Below, in pieces: positions 1-8,760 of a DNA stretch of 64,000 bases (within the stretch, counting starts at the first letter, position 1; each line of letters begins with the position of its first letter). The notes beneath the pieces are model-generated. The model did no database searches. It saw only the letters and a list, made by a program, of their open reading frames with translations, and was not told the DNA's origin. Both the position numbers and the translations under genes were made by a program. The DNA is from Geoanaerobacter pelophilus (lineage in GTDB: Bacteria; Desulfobacterota; Desulfuromonadia; Geobacterales; DSM-12255): positions 90,068 through 154,067 of the forward strand of contig NZ_JAHCVJ010000009.1 of NCBI RefSeq assembly GCF_018476885.1, given 5' to 3'.

Positions 1-210
1 ACCTTCCGCAATCGTGATGTCCAGGACCTCAGACGAGTGCTGCATGACCTGATCAAAGCTCCGGAAAAGGTCGCCGCTATGAGGAGCCCGGCCCGGGACC
101 ATGTGCGGCGCAGTTATTCGTGGGATACGGTAACTGATCAGATGGAGGCGCTCTACTTCTCCATGCTCGACGTTTCTCACGGCAAAGGACAACTCACTTA
201 CAACCCTTAG
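1..210 (+). CDS. Glycosyltransferase, C-terminal fragment (5' truncated by window)
   Basis: The first frame is open from base 1 to a TAG at 208-210. The 69 visible residues contain a motif of the kind DLIKAPE followed by an Arg-rich helix and SYSWDTVTDQMEALY. This resembles the C-terminal helix of GT-B family 4 glycosyltransferases, where a tyrosine/tryptophan-containing segment packs back on the N-terminal domain. Its position directly before an exopolysaccharide locus fits a sugar transferase acting on a lipid-linked glycan. The next gene starts 10 bases after the stop, so the two are probably co-transcribed. The donor and acceptor sugars cannot be inferred, and the catalytic part is outside the window. 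Confidence 0.6.
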   Translation, partial: TFRNRDVQDLRRVLHDLIKAPEKVAAMRSPARDHVRRSYSWDTVTDQMEALYFSMLDVSHGKGQLTYNP

Positions 211-220
211 GAGCAATCTA

Positions 221-1177
221 ATGGATGGCATCATCGCGGTCACTTACCGCTGTAACTGCAAATGCGTCATGTGCGATACCTGGCGTTACCCGAGCGATAA
301 AGATAGAGAGATACGGGCCTCAGATCTGGAAACCCTGCCGCAGATGGTCCGGTTGAACATTACCGGCGGCGAGCCTTTTCTCCGGGATGACCTGGGCGAT
401 ATTCTTACCGTTGCCAAAAGGAAGGCCAAAAGGGTGGTAATCAGCAGTAATGGCGTTCTTACCAAAAGAACCCTTGAGGTAATGAGCAGTCACCGTGATG
501 TCGGGGTCAGGCTCAGTTTCGACGGCCTCAGTGACGTTCACGAAGGCATCAGGGGAGTGCCCGGCATCCACGGCAGGGCTCTGGAGACCTTGCGCGGGCT
601 GAAAGGGCTCGGCATCAAGGATCTCGGGATTGCGGTGACAATTTCCGATCGGAACGCCACACAGCTGGTCCCACTATATCGCCTGGCAAAAAGGGAAGGG
701 GTGGAACTGGCAACGGCCATCCTGCATAACGCCTACTATTTCCACAAAGAAGACAACCGGATCGACAACAAGCCACTCGTAGAAAAACATATCAAGGAAC
801 TGGTGCGGGAGTATCTCTGTTCTTCGCACCCCAAGGACTGGTTCCGGGCTTATTTCACCAAGGGGATTGCCGACCATATGCACGGCAAGGAGCGGTCGCT
901 GAAATGCACCATGGCGACTGACTCGTTTTTCGTCGATCCTTATGGCGCTGTGCGGCCATGCAATGTCATGAATTTTCCCTTCGGCAACATCCGAGAAAAG
1001 AGTTTCACTGCAATCTGGAATAGCCCTGAAGCTGTTGAGGCGCGCCGACGGGTCGACTGCTGCACCGGCAACTGCTGGATGATCGGCAGTGTCGGCCATC
1101 TGATGCGGCAACAGCTCTGGACACCATTCACCTGGATCGTCAGCAACAAATGGTTTAAAGGGGCAGAGACCGCATGA
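221..1177 (+). CDS. Radical SAM protein with C-terminal SPASM/twitch-like cysteine cluster
   Basis: The N-terminus holds the radical SAM cluster motif CxxxCxxC (Cys11, Cys15, Cys18), followed by the glycine-rich GGEPF motif that contacts S-adenosylmethionine. The C-terminal quarter has further cysteines (a CT.....DPYGAVRPC stretch and a CCTGNC group) of the kind that bind an auxiliary 4Fe-4S cluster in SPASM/twitch proteins. At 318 aa it is compact. The ATG at 221 has AGGAG at its -10 side. The stop overlaps the exosortase start by 4 bases (ATGA), so the two are translationally coupled. A role in modifying a sorted surface peptide or a sugar is possible, but the substrate is unknown. Confidence 0.8.
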   Translation: MDGIIAVTYRCNCKCVMCDTWRYPSDKDREIRASDLETLPQMVRLNITGGEPFLRDDLGDILTVAKRKAKRVVISSNGVLTKRTLEVMSSHRDVGVRLSFDGLSDVHEGIRGVPGIHGRALETLRGLKGLGIKDLGIAVTISDRNATQLVPLYRLAKREGVELATAILHNAYYFHKEDNRIDNKPLVEKHIKELVREYLCSSHPKDWFRAYFTKGIADHMHGKERSLKCTMATDSFFVDPYGAVRPCNVMNFPFGNIREKSFTAIWNSPEAVEARRRVDCCTGNCWMIGSVGHLMRQQLWTPFTWIVSNKWFKGAETA

Positions 1178-2742
1178 GTACCGCACGGTCTGCAACCATA
1201 GATCCGTTCTGGCTTAAGATCGCCGGCCTGCTGGGATTGTTCATCGCTGCCTACTGGGTGCCGCTCCGTGGCATGGTCAATGTTTGGCAGAGCAATGAGG
1301 ATTATTCCTACGGCTTCATTATCCCCATGGTTACCCTGTATCTGCTGTGGGACAAGCGTTCGTTGTTGTTGAGCACACCGGTGCGCAGTTCCTGGCGGGT
1401 GTTGCCGCTGCTGCTGATCTTCATCCTGGTCTCAATATACGGTGTGCTTGGCTCCAGTGGCAACATCGCTATGCCGGTGGTGCCGATACTGATTGTCTTG
1501 TTTGCGGCATTTTGCCTGGGCACTGAATTTGCCCGCAAGGCACTGCTGCCCCTTGGTTTTCTGATCTTCATGGTGCCGATCCCTGCGGTCTTGGAGCGGA
1601 CCATCGGCACCTGGCTCAAGTCGGTGTCGTCGGTACTGGGCGGCTCATTGGTGCGTCTCTTCGGCATACCGGTGCATGTCAGCGGCAACCTGATCGATCT
1701 TGGCGTCACCAAGCTGCAGGTGGTGGATGCCTGTAACGGCTTGCGCTACCTGTTTCCACTGTTGGCTATCGGTGTGATCTACAGCTATCTTTTTGAGCGC
1801 ACTACCTGGAAGCGGATCTTTTGCGTCATCGCGACCTTGCCGATCGCGGTACTTATTAACAGCCTCAGAATCGGCATCACCGGTATCCTGGCCAACTGGT
1901 ATGGCGCGGCTGCTGCAGAAGGCTTTTTTCACGACTTTACCGGTTGGGTGCTGTTCATGGTGGCGTTTGTCCTGTTGTATCTCCTCGGCCGGGTGCTGAC
2001 CTTTTTCCCGCCCCGGCAGAAAAAGGGAGTGGTGGCTTCGCCGGCGCCAATGCCTGCCGGAGCGACGGATGCCATTAATGGCCGGATAAGTAACCGGGTC
2101 TATGCCACGGCCTTGGTGCTCCTGGTAGCGGTGGCTGCACTGTCCTGGAGCACCAGTGCCCTGCCGGCGGTAAAGCTGCGCGGCGGGATTGAGTCTTTTC
2201 CGACCTCGTTTGCCGGTTGGCAAGGGACTTCAACCCTGGTAGACCCGGAGATCGTCCGGATGTCCGGTGCTGAGGAAGCGTTCAGCGGCCAGTACGCCAA
2301 CGAAAACAGGGAGCAGGTTTCACTCTATATCGGCTATCGGAGCACCGCCTTCCTGGAAAGCGAGAATTTCTTCCATTCGCCGACTGTCTGCCTCCCCTCC
2401 AACGGTATGAAAACTACCATAAACAGAACCAGGACCATCTCGGGAATCCCACGGTGGGGCGATCTTACCGTGACCGAAATGGTCACCGAAGGCCTGGGCT
2501 CCCGGATGCTGGTCTATTTCTGGTTCCAGACCAAGGACCGGGCGACCTATGACAAGAATATCAACCGATATCACCTGACTCTCCATGCCCTTACCCGGGA
2601 CAATACCTACGACCTGTTTCTGCGGCCTATTGCCCAGCTACAACCCACTGAAAGCATTGCCGACGGCGAAAAACGGCTTGACCGGTTTGTCAGGGACCTG
2701 TCACCGGAAATGCTGCGGTTCATTAACGATCGGCGCATATGA
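1174..2742 (+). CDS. xrtD: Exosortase with fused EpsI domain, XrtD-like (VPLPA-CTERM type)
   Basis: Exosortases are inner-membrane cysteine proteases/transpeptidases that recognise a C-terminal PEP-CTERM-like tail and hand the protein to the cell surface, usually in EPS loci. The N-terminal ~280 residues form about eight membrane segments and carry the catalytic triad: Cys187 in DACNGLRY, Arg232 in NSLRIG and His253 in FFHDFTGW. After a linker, residues ~330-520 form the EpsI/DUF3485 domain (GYRS......FHSPTVCLPSNGM), fused as in several exosortase classes. A protein with a VPLPA tail is encoded at 11311, which makes the XrtD class the best fit. The exact class is inferred from that partner and was not tested with a model. 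Confidence 0.85.
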   Translation: MSTARSATIDPFWLKIAGLLGLFIAAYWVPLRGMVNVWQSNEDYSYGFIIPMVTLYLLWDKRSLLLSTPVRSSWRVLPLLLIFILVSIYGVLGSSGNIAMPVVPILIVLFAAFCLGTEFARKALLPLGFLIFMVPIPAVLERTIGTWLKSVSSVLGGSLVRLFGIPVHVSGNLIDLGVTKLQVVDACNGLRYLFPLLAIGVIYSYLFERTTWKRIFCVIATLPIAVLINSLRIGITGILANWYGAAAAEGFFHDFTGWVLFMVAFVLLYLLGRVLTFFPPRQKKGVVASPAPMPAGATDAINGRISNRVYATALVLLVAVAALSWSTSALPAVKLRGGIESFPTSFAGWQGTSTLVDPEIVRMSGAEEAFSGQYANENREQVSLYIGYRSTAFLESENFFHSPTVCLPSNGMKTTINRTRTISGIPRWGDLTVTEMVTEGLGSRMLVYFWFQTKDRATYDKNINRYHLTLHALTRDNTYDLFLRPIAQLQPTESIADGEKRLDRFVRDLSPEMLRFINDRRI

Positions 2743-4367
2743 TTTTTCTGGTGACCCTGCTAACGGCGGTTCTGCTGACCATTGTCCTGATCCCGGTGCT
2801 CAGTTCAGCGGCCATTCGTTATAATGCCGTGGACCTGCCCAACGAACGCAAGGTCCATACCCGGCCGATTCCCCGCATCGGTGGGCTTGCCATGGCCGCC
2901 GGCACCTTTATTCCGCTGCTGTATGTCTTCCGGGGGAATGCTTTTCTGGTTGCTTATCTGGCCGGGGCCGGGGTTTTGGTTGCCTTTGGCCTGGTAGACG
3001 ATTTCCGGGAACTTTCACCTAAGGTCAAATTTGCCGGGCAGATCCTGGCGGCGTTCATTGCCGTGTTCCATGGCGGGGTTGTGATCCGCTCTCTGGGTAC
3101 ATTGCTGCCGGACGGGTGGCTGCTGCCGGAATGGTTGGCCATGGCACTGACCCTGCTTGTCATTGTCGGTGTCACCAATGCCATTAACCTGGCCGACGGT
3201 CTTGATGGCCTGGCTGGCGGCATCAGCCTGCTCATGTTTGCTGGGATCGGCTATCTTGCCTATCTCGCTGGTAACGCGATCATTGGTCTGATTTGCCTGG
3301 CCATTGGCGGCGCACTGTTCGGTTTTCTCCGCTTTAATACCCATCCGGCAACCATTTTCATGGGAGACGCCGGCAGTCAATTTCTCGGTTTTTCCGTTGT
3401 CACGCTGGCCATTGCCCTGACTCAGGGGACACGTGCCTACAGTCCATTGCTGCCGCTGCTGCTCGTAGGGTTTCCGGTACTTGATACCCTTACCGTCATG
3501 ATTACCAGGATTGTACAGGGTCGTTCCCCGTTTACCGCGGATAAAAACCACTTCCATCACCACCTGCTGCAGCTCGGTTTCCTCCATCCCGAATCGGTAC
3601 TGATCATTTATGTCGTGCAGACCCTGCTGGTTATTGCCGCGCTGTTCCTGCGCTACCATTCGGATTGGCTGTTGCTGTTGGGATACCTGCTGTTCTGTGG
3701 CGGGGTGCTGGCAGTATTTACCCTGGCCGACCGGACCGGCTGGAGGCCACGGGGGCTTGAGCAGTTCAACCTGCACATCGGGCAGAGGATCAGGGAGCTG
3801 CGGGATCACGGCCGGATCATCAAGAACTTTTTCCCCCTGTTTAGCGTCACTGTGCCGCTTCTGCTTTTTGTTACCTGCGTACGGCCGATGGAGCTTCCGC
3901 CATTTGTCACTTGTGCCGCCGGTCTGTTTGGCGTGGTAATTCTGACGTTGGTGGTTTGCGGCCGGCAATGGCTCATGCCGGTGCTCAGGCTGGCAATCTA
4001 CCTGCTGATTCCCTGCGCGGTCTATTTTGGTGATGTCAGTCGCTCGGCATGGCAGGACGGCATGGGGCTCTCGCTCTATAACGCCTCGTTTGGCTTGATG
4101 GCGCTGCTGATGATCGTGATCTCCCGCTTTTCTCGCCGCCAGGAAGGATTCAAGAGTACGCCGCTAGATTTTCTCATTGTCATGCTGGCAGTAGTGGCCC
4201 CCAATCTGCCGGTACAACGTCTTAATGAGTATCAGCTGGGCATGACCGCGGCCAGGATAATCATGCTGTATTTCAGTTTCGAGGTTCTGTTTGCCGAATT
4301 GCGCGGAAAGAGTTTTCCGATATCGGTTCTTACTGCCAGTTCCCTGCTGGTAATGGCTTTTCACTAA
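2739..4367 (+). CDS. WecA/MraY-family polyprenyl-phosphate sugar-1-phosphate transferase with C-terminal membrane extension
   Basis: This is an integral membrane enzyme that transfers a sugar-1-phosphate (often GlcNAc-1-P) from a UDP-sugar to undecaprenyl phosphate, starting a glycan. Family motifs are visible in order: DDFRELSPK (~res 87), NAINLADGLDGLAGG (~res 147), FMGDAGSQFLGF (~res 207) and the His-rich HFHHHLLQLG (~res 268). Typical WecA proteins end near 350 aa. This one continues for ~190 residues of further hydrophobic helices, so it is 542 aa and probably has about five or six extra membrane segments of unknown role. The start overlaps the exosortase stop by 4 bases. It probably initiates the EPS repeat unit of this locus. 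Confidence 0.85.
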   Translation: MIFLVTLLTAVLLTIVLIPVLSSAAIRYNAVDLPNERKVHTRPIPRIGGLAMAAGTFIPLLYVFRGNAFLVAYLAGAGVLVAFGLVDDFRELSPKVKFAGQILAAFIAVFHGGVVIRSLGTLLPDGWLLPEWLAMALTLLVIVGVTNAINLADGLDGLAGGISLLMFAGIGYLAYLAGNAIIGLICLAIGGALFGFLRFNTHPATIFMGDAGSQFLGFSVVTLAIALTQGTRAYSPLLPLLLVGFPVLDTLTVMITRIVQGRSPFTADKNHFHHHLLQLGFLHPESVLIIYVVQTLLVIAALFLRYHSDWLLLLGYLLFCGGVLAVFTLADRTGWRPRGLEQFNLHIGQRIRELRDHGRIIKNFFPLFSVTVPLLLFVTCVRPMELPPFVTCAAGLFGVVILTLVVCGRQWLMPVLRLAIYLLIPCAVYFGDVSRSAWQDGMGLSLYNASFGLMALLMIVISRFSRRQEGFKSTPLDFLIVMLAVVAPNLPVQRLNEYQLGMTAARIIMLYFSFEVLFAELRGKSFPISVLTASSLLVMAFH

Positions 4368-4398
4368 TAATCATTTAATAAAAGAGTGGAGGATAGAC

Positions 4399-6588
4399 AT
4401 GCGCTTGCGCAACCTGTTGAAAATGGTGATTCCCGGACTGCTTGTTGTGTCTCTCGCCGCCTGTAGCGGGCCCGAGGAGAAGAAGGCAAAGTTCCTCTCC
4501 AAAGGAAAGGCGCTTTACGAGAAGGGTGAGTATGTCAAGGCTGCCCTGGAGTTCAAAAACGCGATCCAGATTGACCCGAAATTTTCCGATGCCTATGAGA
4601 TGTTTGGTATGACGGAATTAAAGAGGGGCAATTACAAGAATGCCTTTGCCCATTTCACTAAGGCCATAGAGTTGAACCCGAAAAATCTTAAGGCGCAGAA
4701 TGAGCTGGGCAAACTGTTCCTGGCGGCAAGAGATCCGGACAAGGCAATGGAAAAAGCCGAGCTGATTCTCAATACCGATCCGCGTAACGATGACGGCCTG
4801 CTGCTCAAAGGGGCGGTATTTGTGGCAAAAAAGGAGTTGGATACTGCCCAGAGCTATTTTGAGGAATTGCTCGGCAAAGGGGTTAAAAAGGCTGATGCCT
4901 TTCTGTTGCTGGCATCGGTTTATCAGCTGGCCGGCGATATCAAGCGCCAGGAAGAGGTGCTGCGCAACGGACTCAGTGCCAACCCTTCATCGGTGCAGAT
5001 CCATATGATGCTGGCGGATCTGCTGGCCCGGGCTAACCGGGTTGACGAGGCTGTTGCCCTGCTGCGCAAGGTGATCGGACTGGAGCCTAGCAAGGTTGAA
5101 CATCAGTTTGTCCTGGCAAACCTTTACTGGATCACGGGTCAGGAACCAAAAGGGGTTGAGGTGGTCAAGGGGATCATTGCCAGCGATCCGAAAAAGGATG
5201 AAAACCGACTCCAGGCAACATCGTTTCTGATAGGGAAGGGGAAGCTGAAAGAGGCTGAGGAACTGCTGCAGGCAGGGATAAAGCTTAACAACAAGGCCTT
5301 GGGACTCAGGCTTTCGCTGGCGGAGCTTTACCTGAACAGCGCCCGGACAGCACAGGCGGTGGCAGGGCTTAAGGAAGTGGTCGGACTTGACAAGGAGTCA
5401 AATCCGGACGTCATTAAAGCCAAAAATGCCCTGGCACGGATTCATCTCAGCAATAAAGAGATTGAGCCGGCAGCAAAGCTGTATGCCGAGGTGTTAAAGG
5501 CCAGCCCGAAAAACAGTGAAGCCATCCAGGGAAAGGGCGGAATTCTCCTGGCCAAGGGGGATGGTGCCGGTGCCGTTGCTGCCTTTCGTACTCTGGTGAC
5601 GGATAATCCTCAGTCAGGCATGGGCTATGTGCGACTGGCCGAGGCCCATCTGCTCAACAAGGAGATGGCGCTGGCCGGAGAGAATATCCAGAAAGGGCTC
5701 CAGGCTGAGCCTGACTCCCGGGAGGTGCAACGAGCCGTAGCCCGCTACTACATGCTTGCCAAGGAACCGGCCAAGGCTGAATCCCAGCTGCGGAAGCTGT
5801 TGGCATCACGGCCGGATGACCTGGAAGTTCATGTGGAGCTGGGAGACTTCTATCATTCAATGAAGAACCTGGGCAAGGCCGAAGCGGAATATACGGCTAT
5901 CAAGAGGCTGGCCCCCCAGCTTCCGGCCGGTTTTGTCAAAATGAGCGAACTCTATCTGGCCCAGGGAAAGGTTGATCGCGCTATCAGCGAGCTGGAGCAG
6001 GCAGTCAAGCTCAATAATCAGGCAATGAATTTTTTCGTAGCCCTTGAGCAGCTCTACATTCAGCAGAAGCAATTCGCTCCGGCCATCACCCTTGCCGAGT
6101 CCAGGCTCAAGGCCAATCCCAAAGACGAAGTGGCGCTCACCATGCTGGGGCAGGTACAGGCGGCGCAAGGGGATACGGCCAAGGCCATTGATTCATTCAA
6201 AAAGGCCTTGTCTGCCAAACCGGATCAGTGGCTGGCTGCCAACAACCTGGCATACCTGATGAGCGAGAAGGCGGCATCGCCTGGCGAACTGGACGAGGCC
6301 TTGGCATATGCCAACACGGCTCGGAAAGGCCAGCCGAACAACGCAACGGTTCTCGATACCCTGGGATGGATCCATTATCGCAAGGGGGCATATCCTCAGG
6401 CTGTTGAGCTGCTGAGCAAGGCTCAGGCAAAGGCCAAGGAAAGTTCCGTAATCAACTACCATCTTGGGATGGCGCAGTTCAAATCAGGCCGGACGAGTGA
6501 AGCAAAAGGATCGCTCCAGAAGGCGCTGGCAGCAAGCAAGGCATTCCCTGGCCGCGATGAGGCGGCACGAACGCTGAAGGCCATCTGA
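4399..6588 (+). CDS. prsT: PEP-CTERM system TPR-repeat lipoprotein PrsT
   Basis: The signal peptide ends in a lipobox, SLAAC, with Cys22 as the likely lipidated residue. The rest of the 729-aa chain is a continuous series of tetratricopeptide repeats (about 18-20 helices-pairs of 34 aa, with recurrent ALEFKNAIQIDP-like and A..YL.AKEPAKAE-like segments). Length and architecture match the PrsT family (TPR lipoproteins found only in exosortase/EPS loci). It is probably anchored to the outer membrane on the periplasmic side and scaffolds polysaccharide export, comparable in place to PilF/PelC/BcsC-type TPR parts. AGTGGAGGA precedes the ATG at 4399. The binding partners are unknown. Confidence 0.9.
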   Translation: MRLRNLLKMVIPGLLVVSLAACSGPEEKKAKFLSKGKALYEKGEYVKAALEFKNAIQIDPKFSDAYEMFGMTELKRGNYKNAFAHFTKAIELNPKNLKAQNELGKLFLAARDPDKAMEKAELILNTDPRNDDGLLLKGAVFVAKKELDTAQSYFEELLGKGVKKADAFLLLASVYQLAGDIKRQEEVLRNGLSANPSSVQIHMMLADLLARANRVDEAVALLRKVIGLEPSKVEHQFVLANLYWITGQEPKGVEVVKGIIASDPKKDENRLQATSFLIGKGKLKEAEELLQAGIKLNNKALGLRLSLAELYLNSARTAQAVAGLKEVVGLDKESNPDVIKAKNALARIHLSNKEIEPAAKLYAEVLKASPKNSEAIQGKGGILLAKGDGAGAVAAFRTLVTDNPQSGMGYVRLAEAHLLNKEMALAGENIQKGLQAEPDSREVQRAVARYYMLAKEPAKAESQLRKLLASRPDDLEVHVELGDFYHSMKNLGKAEAEYTAIKRLAPQLPAGFVKMSELYLAQGKVDRAISELEQAVKLNNQAMNFFVALEQLYIQQKQFAPAITLAESRLKANPKDEVALTMLGQVQAAQGDTAKAIDSFKKALSAKPDQWLAANNLAYLMSEKAASPGELDEALAYANTARKGQPNNATVLDTLGWIHYRKGAYPQAVELLSKAQAKAKESSVINYHLGMAQFKSGRTSEAKGSLQKALAASKAFPGRDEAARTLKAI

Positions 6589-6700
6589 TCAGGGATGTAT
6601 CGTGCGGGCGTTTCCATTGATTCACACAACATTTAACGAACTGCCACGGAATCGTAACCATAATTGGGTAGGGTAGGGCATCATTCCAGGGGGGCGGATA

Positions 6701-7462
6701 TTGTCTTTTTTAACTAATTTAAGAGCGGCTTTGGGCCGGAGCAGGCTTCATGCTGCAGTAACTGTCGTATCCGGTGCCATGCTTGTTGTCACCAGTATCA
6801 GTTGGGCGGAGCAGTTTAAGGATCAAGGTCAGCCCAGCGAAGCTGTTAAAGCTGATGAACCGAAGGTGAAGGCTCCGGCAGTGGTTGCTCCCGGTAGCTC
6901 AATACCGGATAGCGCAGCAAGAAACACCTCTGATGCCGTTGTCTCCGGCAATGTTTCGGAGATACCGCTGGTGAAGGCCGCTGACTACCTGATTGGTCCG
7001 GGCGACCAGCTGGATATAGCGGTCTGGAAGGATGAGGCCCTGACCCGGTCCGTGGTGGTGCTGCCCGATGGCAAGGTTACCTTCCCGCTTGCCGGCGATA
7101 TTCTGGCCGGCGGCAAGACTGTTGCCGAATTGAAAAAAGAGATCTCCGAGCGGCTGGCGCGGTTCGTGCCAGATCTGGTGTTGTCGGTTGAGGTCAGGCA
7201 GTCCAACAGCATGCTGATCTACATCATCGGCAGGGTGAATGCGCCGGGGCGCCAGGTACTGAATACCAATGTGAACGTATTGCAGGCATTGGCAATGGCC
7301 GGCGGACTCAACCCGTTTGCCAGCAAAGACCGTATCAAGGTCTTCCGTACGGAGCATGGCGAAACGCGGATCATACCGTTCCACTATTCCGAGGTGGTTG
7401 ACGGGACCAATCTTGCCGACAATATCGTCCTTAAACGCGGCGATGTCATCGTGGTTCCTTGA
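6701..7462 (+). CDS. Polysaccharide export protein (Wza-like, poly_export and SLBB domains), PEP-CTERM system
   Basis: This is the outer-membrane/periplasmic export channel component of the EPS machine. After a signal peptide (hydrophobic core ~res 18-35, AWA-like cleavage region) and a low-complexity Pro/Lys linker comes a poly-export domain starting at YLIGPGDQLDIAVWKDE (~res 97). It is followed by a single SLBB domain (IYIIGRVNAPGRQVL...LAMAGGLNPFA), ending in the typical RGDVIVVP. At 253 aa it is shorter than E. coli Wza (about 380 aa), as is usual for exosortase-associated versions. The start codon is TTG at 6701, chosen because an AGGGGGG ribosome-binding site lies 6 bases upstream (6688-6694). 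The stop overlaps the next reading frame. Confidence 0.88.
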   Translation: MSFLTNLRAALGRSRLHAAVTVVSGAMLVVTSISWAEQFKDQGQPSEAVKADEPKVKAPAVVAPGSSIPDSAARNTSDAVVSGNVSEIPLVKAADYLIGPGDQLDIAVWKDEALTRSVVVLPDGKVTFPLAGDILAGGKTVAELKKEISERLARFVPDLVLSVEVRQSNSMLIYIIGRVNAPGRQVLNTNVNVLQALAMAGGLNPFASKDRIKVFRTEHGETRIIPFHYSEVVDGTNLADNIVLKRGDVIVVP

Positions 7463-7488
7463 AACCCTGTCTTGCCGGGTTCGTTGTC

Positions 7489-8736
7489 ATGAGACAACAT
7501 TGTGCGGCAACTGCGGGGAGAGTCGCTGTTCGGTGCGCTGCCGGCGTTTCCTGGGGGGTATTGCTGCTGGTAACCGTGGTTGCTCCATGCTGGGCAGACG
7601 AAGTCAACGTCATTCCGGCACTGACGGTCAAGGAATCATATAACGACAATATTTTCTTCACTACCGGTACTCCAACCTCCGCTTTCATGACTGTGGTATC
7701 ACCGGGGATTGAAATGTTTGACCGGACAGAGGCATTCAGCGCCAAGCTCCTGCTGAGACTGGACGAGTTTCTCTATCAAGGGAGCAACTCCCAGACCTCG
7801 ACCCTCAACCATTCTTATCGGGGGGATTTTCAGCTGAGACCTACGCCTCTTACCGATTTGTCGGCAGGTTACAGCTATCGGATCAACAATCGCCCCGACC
7901 AGGCCCTGGACCAAGGCGGAGTTGCCCTTAATGCAACCCGGCGAACCCGCCAGCAGTTGTCCTTTGATGCCGGCCAGCAATTCACTGAGCTGACCTCGGC
8001 CCGGTTTTCATACGCCTGGGATCAGGAGGATTACAATTCCTCAGCGCTATCAAGTACTGAGAGCCATACCGGAACAGTGCGATTTACTCATGATCTTGGT
8101 CGTTGGCTGCCGCCGGCCAAGGCGATTCTGGAGCTCAGCATCGGGAACTATCATTTTGACAAATCCCAAACCGATAACCTGTCGGCCTCTCTTGGCGGCA
8201 TCTGGAGCATCTCGGAAACGCTTTCAGCCACGGCTCTGCTGGGCGGGCGCTATACCAGATCGCGATACGACACGCTGCTGGTTTCAGCGACATCGCCGGT
8301 TACCACAACCTCAGGCACTGCCAACAGCAGCAGCTCTGGCTGGGTCGGTCAACTGACCCTGGCTCAACAAGGGGAGCGGGCCAGAGGTGAGCTGACCCTG
8401 AGTCGCAACGTCTCTATCTCTTCAGGGAGCAACAGTGCCACTGAGACCAACGCGGTGCAAGGTTCGCTGACCTATGACCTGACGCCGGAATTAACGACTA
8501 GCCTGGTCATGGGCTATCAACAGGACAGTGCCGACCGGCAACAGTTTGGGACTGCCGACATTGATCATCGCTATTACCGGGGATCAGCGGGGCTTAGCTA
8601 TAAATTGCAGCGGGATCTGGAAGTAAGTGCCAGTTATGCCTTTGAAAAAGTGCAGTATCGGGAAGCCGCCAGTGCTGCCACCCGGAATGTAATTTTTCTG
8701 GGATTGACCTATCGCTATCCGTTACTGGAAAGATAA
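7489..8736 (+). CDS. PEP-CTERM-associated outer-membrane beta-barrel protein
   Basis: A signal peptide (hydrophobic core GVLLLVTVVAP, cleavage after WA) leads into a chain rich in alternating polar/aromatic residues. These form amphipathic strands such as LSAGYSYRINN, ARFSYAWDQEDYN, LGGRYTRSRYDTL and the terminal FLGLTYRYPLL. This pattern matches the uncharacterised ~400-aa barrel family found in exosortase/EPS loci between the Wza-like and Wzz-like genes. It probably forms the outer-membrane pore or secretin partner for polysaccharide. I place the start at ATG 7489; an in-frame TTG at 7459 overlaps the previous stop (TTGA) and would add ten residues. Neither has a convincing Shine-Dalgarno sequence. 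Confidence 0.75.
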   Translation: MRQHCAATAGRVAVRCAAGVSWGVLLLVTVVAPCWADEVNVIPALTVKESYNDNIFFTTGTPTSAFMTVVSPGIEMFDRTEAFSAKLLLRLDEFLYQGSNSQTSTLNHSYRGDFQLRPTPLTDLSAGYSYRINNRPDQALDQGGVALNATRRTRQQLSFDAGQQFTELTSARFSYAWDQEDYNSSALSSTESHTGTVRFTHDLGRWLPPAKAILELSIGNYHFDKSQTDNLSASLGGIWSISETLSATALLGGRYTRSRYDTLLVSATSPVTTTSGTANSSSSGWVGQLTLAQQGERARGELTLSRNVSISSGSNSATETNAVQGSLTYDLTPELTTSLVMGYQQDSADRQQFGTADIDHRYYRGSAGLSYKLQRDLEVSASYAFEKVQYREAASAATRNVIFLGLTYRYPLLER

Positions 8737-8760
8737 CCACGAGTACCAAAAGAGGTATGC

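Noticed and set aside
1645..2223. Minus-strand frame in the exosortase gene
   Set aside because: Opposite strand of a gene whose catalytic residues are all identified.
3015..3968. Minus-strand open frame of 317 codons inside the WecA-like gene
   Set aside because: Shadow of the intact + strand gene with clear family motifs; the minus-strand product is Gln-rich with no recognisable domain.
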